Positions 54,809-62,070 of a stretch of DNA of 64,000 nt are shown here, in pieces. The DNA comes from Bacillus thuringiensis (lineage in GTDB: Bacteria > Bacillota > Bacilli > Bacillales > Bacillaceae_G). The notes beneath the pieces are model-generated. The model was not told where the DNA came from and ran no database searches. It was given only the letters and a program-made list of their open reading frames with translations. Within the stretch, counting starts at the first letter, position 1, and each line of letters opens with the position of its first letter. The stretch is taken from positions 369,501 to 433,500 of the forward strand of contig NZ_CP155559.1 in the NCBI RefSeq assembly GCF_022095615.2. Reading direction: 5' to 3'. Position numbers and translations under genes: made by a program.

Positions 54809-56548
54809 ATGAAAAAATATTGGCACAAGCTATCGTTTCTTCAAAAAAATGTATTGTTAACTGTGTTAGTTATTTTGACGCTTGTTGGTACTATGGGAGC
54901 GTTAAGTTTTAACATGTTTCAAAATAGTATGATGTCTATATTTGAAAGGCATTCTTTTGAAACAGGAGATACGGTATTACATAAATTAGACGCGAAAATA
55001 TTGAGAGATGTTGCAAAAGACCCGACGGCAGAAAGAGAAAAGAGAGAGAAGTTAGTAGAGAAGTTAGATGAATCAACGGAAGAATTGAACAGTGTTGGAC
55101 AAACGTATATTGTTGGAGCAAAAGAAAATGAAAAAGGTGAGTTACAAGTTGTCGCTTTGGCTACAGGGTTAGCAAATGTTGTTGAAGTAGAACCGGGAGA
55201 CTATTATAAACAACCAGATCTTTGGATGGAAGCATATGATAAAGTAATGAGCACAAAAAAAGCAAACATGACAGTAGTATATGAAGACGCATTGGGATCA
55301 TGGGTAACGATATTAGAGCCAATTAAAGATGAGGAAGGTAATATTGTGGCAATTGTTGCAGCCGATGTAGATGCCTCTATTGTTCCTATTACAAAGGAAA
55401 AATTCATTGTACAAGGTTTAATGTTTATTTGTATTTCTGTTTTAATTGCAACGTTTATTCAATTCCTAATCGTACGTAACGCACTTGCTCCATTGCGGGA
55501 TTTACGTGAAGGATTGCGCAAAGTCGGTGAAGGTGACTTAAGTATTAAATTAGAGGAAAGACCCGATGATATTGGTATTATTAATGCGTATTTTAATAAT
55601 ACTATCGAGAAGTTTAAAGAGATTATAGACAAAGTGAAGCAGACAGCAGAACAGGTTTCCTCATCTTCACAAGAATTGTCAGTAAGTACGAAAGAGAATA
55701 GCATGGCAGTCCAAGGAATCGTAAGTTCTATAGTGGAGTTAAGGGTTGGCGTTCAATTACAAGAAACTGCAGTACCAAAGTATTTAGATATTATATATGA
55801 AATGGAAGATAGGATGGAAGAGATAACGAATGCTGCAAAACAAATGGCGAAAGAGTCTGAAGGTACAAAGCATCATTCAGTAAAAGGAAATGGTATTATT
55901 GAACAGACGATTAATCAAATGAACATAATACAAAATGCAGTACAAGATTTATCTTCTATTATTTATTCTTTGGAAACAAGATCAAAAGAAATTAGTGATA
56001 TTGTAACAGTAATTACCGGTATTTCAAATCAAACGAATTCGCTAGCTTTAAATTCTTCTATTGAAGCTTCACGTGCTGAGGAAACCGGACGAGGATTTGC
56101 TGTTGTTGCTGATGAAGTGCGTAAATTAGCAGAGCAGACGGAAGCATCAGCAAAAGATATAGCAAAATTAATAGGGGAAACGCGAGCTGGTACGGAAGAA
56201 GCTGCTGTTTCAATGAAAAATGCTTTAAAAGAAGTAGAATCGGGTATGAAACTTGTTGAAAGTAGTGGTGCTTTCTTTGGTGGAATTTCAAAATCAGCAC
56301 AATCTGTTACAAATCAGGTTAGAGTTGTTTCTGACAATTCAAGTGATATATTGCAAAATAGCCAAAATATTGTTCGTTTTGTAAATGAACTATCACTTAT
56401 CGCAAATACGTATGCAAATAGTAGTAGTAATATTGAAGAAAGTATGAAAGAACAGGAAATGTCTGTACAAGATATTGCTGAATTAGCTAGTTCTTTAAGC
56501 TGGCTTTCACAGGAGTTACAAGAGTTAATAGGGGAATTCAAAAGCTAA
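54809..56548 (+). CDS. Methyl-accepting chemotaxis protein with divergent signalling tip, c-di-GMP riboswitch controlled
   Basis: 579 residues. Membrane helix about 14-35, extracellular Cache-like domain to about 200 (VGQTYIVGAKENEKGE, WVTILEPIKDEEGNIVAIVAADVD), second helix about 205-225, HAMP about 226-280, and a coiled-coil signalling domain. The tip reads NQTNSLALNSSIEASRAEETGRGF, departing from the usual [23 protein letters not shown] at several near-invariant positions. AAAGG is eight bases before ATG 54809; GTG 54800 is in the ribosome site. Expression should follow cellular c-di-GMP. Confidence 0.9.
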   Translation: MKKYWHKLSFLQKNVLLTVLVILTLVGTMGALSFNMFQNSMMSIFERHSFETGDTVLHKLDAKILRDVAKDPTAEREKREKLVEKLDESTEELNSVGQTYIVGAKENEKGELQVVALATGLANVVEVEPGDYYKQPDLWMEAYDKVMSTKKANMTVVYEDALGSWVTILEPIKDEEGNIVAIVAADVDASIVPITKEKFIVQGLMFICISVLIATFIQFLIVRNALAPLRDLREGLRKVGEGDLSIKLEERPDDIGIINAYFNNTIEKFKEIIDKVKQTAEQVSSSSQELSVSTKENSMAVQGIVSSIVELRVGVQLQETAVPKYLDIIYEMEDRMEEITNAAKQMAKESEGTKHHSVKGNGIIEQTINQMNIIQNAVQDLSSIIYSLETRSKEISDIVTVITGISNQTNSLALNSSIEASRAEETGRGFAVVADEVRKLAEQTEASAKDIAKLIGETRAGTEEAAVSMKNALKEVESGMKLVESSGAFFGGISKSAQSVTNQVRVVSDNSSDILQNSQNIVRFVNELSLIANTYANSSSNIEESMKEQEMSVQDIAELASSLSWLSQELQELIGEFKS

Positions 56549-56591
56549 ATGAAGTGATTATGCATGCTTTTGTTTGTTCAATAAAATAAAT

Positions 56592-56718
56592 CATGCTACA
56601 ATGAAAACGAATTAAGGACCGGGGAGCCAATTGGCTGAGAGGATGTAAACAAACATCGACCCTCAACCTGATCTGGATAATGCCAGCGTAGGGAGTTACT
56701 TAAAGTGATGTAGCATAT
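56592..56718 (+). promoter_or_regulatory. TPP riboswitch (THI element) of the thiamin-precursor transporter
   Basis: P1 is ATGCTACA (56593-56600) with TGTAGCAT (56709-56716). GGGGAGCC, GGCTGAGAGGATG, CGACCC, ACCTGATCTGGATAATGCC and AGCGTAGGGAG are the conserved blocks. A terminator follows. Confidence 0.96.
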
Positions 56719-56741
56719 GTTATTCTATAATAACTTGCATA

Positions 56742-56773
56742 CAAGGCTTTCCTACGTAGTAGGAAAGCCTTTT
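56742..56773 (+). terminator. Terminator of the transporter riboswitch
   Basis: AAGGCTTTCCTAC pairs with GTAGGAAAGCCTT, followed by TTCTTG. The pairing is perfect. Confidence 0.88.
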
Positions 56774-56810
56774 CTTGTTTTAACATTTCATTTTATAAGG
56801 GGGATTTACA

Positions 56811-57131
56811 ATGTCACAACAAGTTACGATTTCATTTTCAGTAGTACCGCAAGCGAAGAACAAAGATGTATATTCTGTTGTCGATAAAGCAATTGAAGTT
56901 GTACAACAATCAGGAGTTCGTTATGAAGTAGGGGCAATGGAAACAACGCTGGAAGGAGAATTAGATGTACTTCTTGACGTCATTAAACGTGCGCAACAAG
57001 CTTGTGTGGATGCTGGAGCAGAAGAAGTAATTACTTCTATTAAAATCCATTATCGTCCAAGCACTGGTGTAACGATAGATGAAAAAGTTTGGAAGTACCG
57101 TGATGAATATGCAAAACCAGAAGCAATCTAA
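56811..57131 (+). CDS. Thiamin-binding YkoF/MTH1187-family protein
   Basis: 106 residues of the PF01910 thiamine-binding family (single ferredoxin-like domain; YkoF has two). VTISFSVVPQAKNKDVYSVVDKAIEVVQQSGVRYEVGAMETTLEGELDVL carries the conserved pattern. Relatives bind thiamin or its pyrimidine in the cytoplasm. It is the first gene of the riboswitch operon and overlaps the permease start. A role in handing on the imported pyrimidine is inferred. Confidence 0.85.
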   Translation: MSQQVTISFSVVPQAKNKDVYSVVDKAIEVVQQSGVRYEVGAMETTLEGELDVLLDVIKRAQQACVDAGAEEVITSIKIHYRPSTGVTIDEKVWKYRDEYAKPEAI

Positions 57132-57876
57132 AATAATTACAACAATTTGGCTTATCCTTCTCATTGCGATATGGGAAGGATCTGTTTCATTATTTAAAAT
57201 TGAACCGTGGATTTTACCGAAGCCTTCTGCCATTGTTCAAGAATTAATTGGAATGAAAGATTTACTATTACCGAATACGATGCAAACGTTACAAGAGGTT
57301 ATAATCGGACTATTTTTTGCGATTTTAATTGGGACAAGTATTGCAATTATTATGGACGTTATCCCTTTATTTCGTATTTTAATAAATCCATTGCTTGTTA
57401 TTTCGCAAACGATCCCAATCGTTGTACTTGCACCGTTATTTATTATTTGGTTTGGATATGGAATGCTACCGAAAGTAATGGTAGTCATACTCGTTTGTTT
57501 CTTCCCGATTGCGCTTAGCATTTTAGAAGGTTTTCAAACGGTAGATAAAAATATGTTGAAGTTGTTGCAAACGATGAAGGCAACGAAATGGCAAGTTTAC
57601 CAGAAAGTAAAGTTTCCAGCAGTGCTTCCATACTTTTTCTCAGGTTTAAAAATTGCAGTTACATATAGCGTAATGGGAGCGATCATTGGGGAATGGCTCG
57701 GTGCCAGTGAAGGGTTAGGAGTTATGCTTACGAGAGCTACAAAATCCTTTTTAACAGCCCGAGTATTTGGTGTGGCAGCAATTATTGTTATGGTGACATT
57801 ATGCCTGTATTTTATCGTGGAGTTTATGGCAAGAATAACAGCACCATGGATATATAGAAAGGACGGCAGAAAATGA
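57103..57876 (+). CDS. thiX: ABC transporter permease for a thiamin precursor (ThiX-like)
   Basis: 257 residues of the SsuC/TauC/ThiX permease family with six membrane segments and the coupling motif MLKLLQTMKATKWQVYQKVKFPAVLPYFFSGLK. GGAAG seven bases before ATG 57103 sets the start inside the YkoF-like gene (29-base overlap). It ends in ATGA overlapping the binding-protein start. It forms the channel of a pyrimidine transporter. Confidence 0.88.
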   Translation: MNMQNQKQSKIITTIWLILLIAIWEGSVSLFKIEPWILPKPSAIVQELIGMKDLLLPNTMQTLQEVIIGLFFAILIGTSIAIIMDVIPLFRILINPLLVISQTIPIVVLAPLFIIWFGYGMLPKVMVVILVCFFPIALSILEGFQTVDKNMLKLLQTMKATKWQVYQKVKFPAVLPYFFSGLKIAVTYSVMGAIIGEWLGASEGLGVMLTRATKSFLTARVFGVAAIIVMVTLCLYFIVEFMARITAPWIYRKDGRK

Positions 57877-58871
57877 AAAAAGGTTTAAAAGTTATGTTGG
57901 CTGCCTTATTAGCAGTAGGTGTGGCTGGATGTAATCCGGCGAAGAAAGAAGATAGTGCAAGTAAAGATCAAAAAATAAAAGTAGTTTTAGATTGGTTTCC
58001 AAATACGAACCATACTGGCTTATATGTAGCGCAAGCGAAAGATTATTATAAAAAGCAAGGCTTAGATGTAGAAATTATTCAGCCTGGTGATAATGTGACA
58101 GCGGAGCAAATGATAGCTTCAGGAAAAGCTGATTTCGCAATAAGCGCACAAGAAAATGTAACATTGGCTCGTGTAGAAGGTATTCCTGTTGTATCTGTCG
58201 GAGCGATTATTCAGCATAACACTTCAGCATTTGCATCGCTTAAGAAAGATAACATGACTTCACCGAAAGATTTTGAAGGTAAACGTTACGGAGGCTGGGG
58301 AGGACCAGCAGAAGAAGCAACGTTGAAGACAATTATGGAGAAACATCAAGCTGATTTTAATAAAGTTGAAAAAATCATCTTAGGACAAACTGATTTCTTT
58401 AAATCAATCGGCCGCGATGCAGACTTTGAATGGATTTATTACGGATGGGATGGAATTGAAGCGAAGCGCCAAGGAAAAGAGTTAAATACGATTATGGTGA
58501 AAGACTTAGACCCAGCGCTTGATTTCTATAGTCCTGTTATTATTACGAGTGAAAAACATACGAAGCAAGATAAAGACTTTGTGAAAAAGTTTATGAGCGC
58601 AACGACAGAAGGGTATAATTTTGCAATTAAAGAGCCGAAAGAAGCTGCTGATATTTTAATTAAAGCTGTTCCAGATGTAAATAAAGACTTAGTACAAGAA
58701 AGTCAAAATTGGTTAAGCACGAAGTATCAAGATGATGCAAAAGCATGGGGAGTACAGAAGGAAGATGTTTGGACGAATTACATGAATTTCTTATATGATA
58801 ACAAAGTAATTAAGAAGAAAATTGATGTAAAAGATGCCTTTACAAATGAGTTCCTTCCAAGCGAAAAATGA
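57873..58871 (+). CDS. thiY: Substrate-binding lipoprotein for a thiamin pyrimidine precursor (ThiY-like)
   Basis: 332 residues of the NMT1/THI5-like family. The signal peptide ends in the lipobox VAGC (Cys20). VVLDWFPNTNHTGLYVAQAKDYYKKQGLDVEI and YGGWGGPAEEATLKTIM are hallmarks of ThiY, which binds N-formyl-4-amino-5-aminomethyl-2-methylpyrimidine from thiamin breakdown. It overlaps both neighbours by four bases (ATGA). No tenA gene is in the operon to process that compound. Confidence 0.9.
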   Translation: MKKGLKVMLAALLAVGVAGCNPAKKEDSASKDQKIKVVLDWFPNTNHTGLYVAQAKDYYKKQGLDVEIIQPGDNVTAEQMIASGKADFAISAQENVTLARVEGIPVVSVGAIIQHNTSAFASLKKDNMTSPKDFEGKRYGGWGGPAEEATLKTIMEKHQADFNKVEKIILGQTDFFKSIGRDADFEWIYYGWDGIEAKRQGKELNTIMVKDLDPALDFYSPVIITSEKHTKQDKDFVKKFMSATTEGYNFAIKEPKEAADILIKAVPDVNKDLVQESQNWLSTKYQDDAKAWGVQKEDVWTNYMNFLYDNKVIKKKIDVKDAFTNEFLPSEK

Positions 58872-59617
58872 GCGGATTACAAATAAAAGATATTGTGAAA
58901 TCTTTCGATGGAAAGAATGTATTAGCAAATATTAGTGCTTCTATACGAGAGGGAGAGTTCGTTTCTTTTGTAGGGCCAAGTGGTTGCGGGAAAAGCACAT
59001 TATTAAATATGATTGCAAATGTTGAGAATCCAACAAGTGGGAATGTAACGTATAACGATAAGCAAATGCAAGAGCAAGATGTTGTAAGTTATATGCCGCA
59101 ACAGGATTTATTACTGCCGTGGCGATCAGCTTTGCAAAATATAGTTCTTCCATTGGAAATCGAAGGGAAACCGAAAAAACAAAGGCTGACAGAGGGGATG
59201 GAAGCATTAAAGCAGTTTGAACTAGATGAATATGCAGACCATTATCCAGATGAATTGTCTGGTGGGATGCGTCAAAGAATTAGTTTTCTGCGCACATATT
59301 TATGTGAAAAGCCAATTATGCTACTTGATGAGCCTTTTGGAAAATTAGATGCCTTTACAAAAATGGAAGTACATAGCTGGCTTTTAAACTCTTGGCACCA
59401 AGAGAAGCAAACAATCGTTATGGTCACACATGACTTAGATGAGGCAATCTTGCTTTCGGATCGCGTATTTATTTTATCTCAAAGACCAGCCTCAATAGTT
59501 GGTGAGGTACAAGTGAAATTACCTAGGCCGAGAACGATGGATATGTTAACATCACTTGAGTTAAAGAAGGATAAGGAAGAAATTCTGAGAGTATTAGCCC
59601 CGTATATGAGAAAATAG
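58868..59617 (+). CDS. thiZ: ABC transporter ATP-binding protein (ThiZ-like)
   Basis: 249 residues of the SsuB/TauB/ThiZ family. Walker A is GPSGCGKST, the Q-loop lies in MPQQDLLLPWRSALQN, the signature is LSGGMRQR, Walker B is IMLLDEPFGKLD and the switch histidine is in VTHDLDEA. It starts at ATGA overlapping ThiY and ends the operon; a hairpin follows at once. It powers ThiX. Confidence 0.92.
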   Translation: MSGLQIKDIVKSFDGKNVLANISASIREGEFVSFVGPSGCGKSTLLNMIANVENPTSGNVTYNDKQMQEQDVVSYMPQQDLLLPWRSALQNIVLPLEIEGKPKKQRLTEGMEALKQFELDEYADHYPDELSGGMRQRISFLRTYLCEKPIMLLDEPFGKLDAFTKMEVHSWLLNSWHQEKQTIVMVTHDLDEAILLSDRVFILSQRPASIVGEVQVKLPRPRTMDMLTSLELKKDKEEILRVLAPYMRK

Positions 59618-59619
59618 AA

Positions 59620-59670
59620 AAAGTCTTTTAACAGTTTTTGGTATGATTACTGTTAAGAGGCTTTTTTATA
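59620..59670 (+). terminator. Terminator of the thiXYZ operon
   Basis: AAGtCTTTTAACAGT pairs with ACTGTTAAGAGgCTT across a long loop, followed by T's. Confidence 0.75.
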
Positions 59671-59683
59671 TAGGGGGAGAAAG

Positions 59684-59812
59684 ATGAAATCTATAGAGCA
59701 AATAGTTGATTCGTTAACACTCATCTTTACAAGTCCATATGCATTAGAAAAGATGTATAAAGAAATTTACGAAGAAAATGAAAAAACGGAGAAGGAACAA
59801 AAGAAAAAATAG
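59684..59812 (+). CDS. Small 42-residue protein, unknown
   Basis: AGGGGGAGAAAG directly precedes ATG 59684. The product begins MKSIEQIVDSLTLIF, then TSPYALEKMYKEIYEENEK, and ends in a Glu/Lys-rich helix and a TAG at 59810-59812. It could form an amphipathic helix. No known family. The strong ribosome site and the position between a terminator and the ABC-F leader are the reasons for calling it. Confidence 0.5.
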   Translation: MKSIEQIVDSLTLIFTSPYALEKMYKEIYEENEKTEKEQKKK

Positions 59813-59879
59813 AGAATAGAATATAACAGAGTAGTTTATACTCTTAATATAACAAATGTTAAAGGAGTGAAAGGATAAA

Positions 59880-59918
59880 ATGACTTTATCAACTGTTCTT
59901 CAAATGGTTTTAGCTTGA
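59880..59918 (+). CDS. Putative 12-residue leader peptide of the ABC-F gene
   Basis: ATG at 59880 after AAAGGAGTGAAAGGATAAA encodes MTLSTVLQMVLA and a TGA. The 3' half of this ORF is one arm of a long stem (59897-59916 with 59950-59964), the layout of ribosome-stalling attenuators. Confidence 0.6.
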   Translation: MTLSTVLQMVLA

Positions 59919-60005
59919 TACGGGAGAAGTCTGCCCATTTTTAACGATTAAGCTAAATTGAAGACAGCAGGTAAAGAACCTTAATCCTTTTTTACGATAA
60001 TATGT

Positions 60006-60042
60006 AATGGGTAAGGTGTATTCACCTTACCCATTTTTTATA
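60006..60042 (+). terminator. Terminator in the ABC-F leader
   Basis: ATGGGTAAGGTG pairs perfectly with CACCTTACCCAT around TATT, followed by T's. It lies about 75 bases before the gene. Confidence 0.88.
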
Positions 60043-60117
60043 TATACAATTAAATAAGGCTTTATACTGTTGCTCTCTCTATTTAGCTTATGAACTATAA
60101 GTAGAGGAGAGAAAAAA

Positions 60118-61662
60118 ATGAGTATATTAACAGTAGAAAATTTAAGTCATTCGTATGGTGAGAAAACCATTTTATATAATGCATGTTTTCGACTATTAAA
60201 GGGCGAGCATGTTGGGTTAGTTGGGAAAAATGGAATTGGAAAATCAACATTGTTAAGGATTTTAACAGGAGAACTTATACATGATGACGGAAACATTGAA
60301 TGGTTTCCACATGTGAAGATAGGTTTTTTACAGCAGCATATGGATTTACAAGAAGGAATAACAATTGAGAGATACTTACAAAGTGCATTTTCTAATCTGT
60401 ATGCGATTGAGTCTGAAATGTTAAAAATTGCTGAAGAAATGAATGGAGCAGGAGAAATAGAAAAACTGTTAGTAAAGTATGGAGAATTACAAACTATATT
60501 AGAAAGTTCTAATTTCTATCAAATTCATACTGAAATTGAAGAAGTAGCAATCGGCTTAGGCTTACTTGAAATAGGTTTGAAAAAGGATGTTTCACAGTTA
60601 AGTGGAGGACAGCGAACAAAGTTATTACTTGGGAAGCTCCTTTTAGAAAAAGCTGATGTTTTATTGCTAGATGAGCCAACAAATTATTTAGATACAGCTC
60701 ATATAGAATGGTTGCAATCGTATTTGAGACTGTATGAAAAAGCTTATGTGATCATTTCACATGACGAAGTATTTTTGAACAGTATTACGAATGTTATTTA
60801 TCATCTAGAAGAACGGAAAGTGAAGCGGTACGTAGGAAATTATGAAAAATTTGTGCAAAGTTATCAATTGCAAAGGAAACAATTACAATCGGCGCATGCG
60901 AAACAACAAAAAGAAATTGCTCAGTTAGAAACATTTATTCAAAAAAATAAAATTCGAAAAGCGAAACAGGCTAAGAGTCGAGAGAAAGTATTAGAGAAAA
61001 TGCAAAGGATTGAAAAGGTTAATCATGTAACTCGATCCCGTTTTGATTTTACTGTTTATGAGGAGCCAGTAAGTCGTATATTGCAGGCTGAGAAACTAAG
61101 GATAGGTTATAGTGATCCATTATGTCCAGAGTTAAATTTACAAGTGAAAAAGGGAGAAAAGATAGCGATTGTTGGTCATAATGGAATCGGAAAAACGACG
61201 ATGTTAAAAACGTTATTAGGCCAAATAAAGCCGCTAAGTGGTTCGATTTCTGTTGGCGAGCGAGTAAATCCTGCCTATTTTGCACAGGAAGAGTTTGCTT
61301 CAGAAACAACACCATTAGAGAAAGTTTGGGCAGAACGACCAGATATGACCAGGAAAGAAGTACGCCAAGCACTAGCAAAGTGTGGCTTGAAAGAAGAGCA
61401 CGTATTAAAACCTATTCGTTTATTAAGCGGCGGAGAACAAACGAAAGTGCGTTTATGTGAACTTATCGTAACGAAAAGCAATGTTTTAATTTTAGATGAA
61501 CCGACTAATCATTTGGATATAGAAACAAAGAAGTCTTTGCAGGAAGCGTTACAACAATATACAGGAACAGTTTTACTTGTCTCACATGAGCCTTCTTTCT
61601 ATGAAGCGTGGATCACAAAAGTATGGAATATAGAAGAATGGAACGCTGAACAATATGAATAA
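60118..61662 (+). CDS. ABC-F family ATPase (YfmM-like)
   Basis: 514 residues with two ABC domains and no membrane segments. Walker A motifs GKNGIGKST and GHNGIGKTT, signatures LSGGQRTK and LSGGEQTK, and Walker B DEPTNYLD and DEPTNHLD are intact. The linker (about 245-310, rich in Lys, Gln and Glu; KQQKEIAQLETFIQKNKI, EKMQRIEKV) is the arm that enters the ribosomal E site toward the peptidyl-transferase centre. Members either protect ribosomes from antibiotics (VmlR, Lsa, Vga) or resolve stalls. The attenuator upstream favours antibiotic-induced expression, although overall similarity is closer to YfmM, which has no proven resistance role. Confidence 0.88.
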   Translation: MSILTVENLSHSYGEKTILYNACFRLLKGEHVGLVGKNGIGKSTLLRILTGELIHDDGNIEWFPHVKIGFLQQHMDLQEGITIERYLQSAFSNLYAIESEMLKIAEEMNGAGEIEKLLVKYGELQTILESSNFYQIHTEIEEVAIGLGLLEIGLKKDVSQLSGGQRTKLLLGKLLLEKADVLLLDEPTNYLDTAHIEWLQSYLRLYEKAYVIISHDEVFLNSITNVIYHLEERKVKRYVGNYEKFVQSYQLQRKQLQSAHAKQQKEIAQLETFIQKNKIRKAKQAKSREKVLEKMQRIEKVNHVTRSRFDFTVYEEPVSRILQAEKLRIGYSDPLCPELNLQVKKGEKIAIVGHNGIGKTTMLKTLLGQIKPLSGSISVGERVNPAYFAQEEFASETTPLEKVWAERPDMTRKEVRQALAKCGLKEEHVLKPIRLLSGGEQTKVRLCELIVTKSNVLILDEPTNHLDIETKKSLQEALQQYTGTVLLVSHEPSFYEAWITKVWNIEEWNAEQYE

Positions 61663-61702
61663 AGAAAAGGCCTTAGCTTATATAAGCTAAGGCCTTTTCT
61701 TT
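61661..61702 (+). terminator. Terminator of the ABC-F gene, perfect 20-bp palindrome
   Basis: 61661-61680 is the exact reverse complement of 61683-61702, with two bases between the arms. It begins at the stop codon. Confidence 0.92.
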
Positions 61703-61749
61703 GTGATTAACATGATTTTCGAGAACTCTTACATGAGAATTGTATGAAG

Positions 61750-61786
61750 AAGCACTCTTATGGTGCGCTTATAAGCGTGCTTTTTC
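61750..61786 (+). terminator. Orphan terminator-like hairpin
   Basis: AAGCACTCTTAT pairs with ATAAGCGTGCTT with one mismatch, followed by TTTCTTAT. No gene stands between it and the previous terminator. Confidence 0.55.
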
Positions 61787-62070
61787 TTATATTATTTTTA
61801 TATTTAGATGCCTTTCCCTAATAGGCGACTATCTTTCTTTGTATATATAGATAGTTTGAAATGGAATGAAAAATAATTCCTATATGTAAAGGATAAAGTG
61901 ATTAGTATAAGAAGACAATAGAACTGAAAGGAAATTCATGTAAAGTTCAGATGAACTTCACATGAACTTCATATTAGAAACTAAATATAATTATAATAGG
62001 TTATCGTAATATATATTTGTAATTTTTCATGAAATTCAAACTTTAGTGAAATGATTAATGGAGGCTATGT
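61787..62070. other. Intergenic stretch between ABC-F and chitinase genes
   Basis: About 280 AT-rich bases at the 3' ends of two converging genes. No ORF with a ribosome site. TTCACATGAACTTCA-like direct repeats (AGTTCAGATGAACTTCACAT) near 61945-61975 are the only notable pattern. No clear terminator for the chitinase gene was seen. Confidence 0.4.

Larger units (their letters stand above)
59861..60042 (+). promoter_or_regulatory. Ribosome-mediated attenuator upstream of the ABC-F gene
   Basis: The leader stem pairs TCTTCAA (59897-59903) and TTTAGCTT (59909-59916) with AAGCTAAA (59950-59957) and TTGAAGA (59958-59964). A terminator (60006-60042) follows, and ACCTTAATCC (59978-59987) could pair with GGGTAAGGT in its 5' arm as antiterminator. 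A drug-stalled ribosome on the leader could shift these folds. Model only. Confidence 0.6.
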
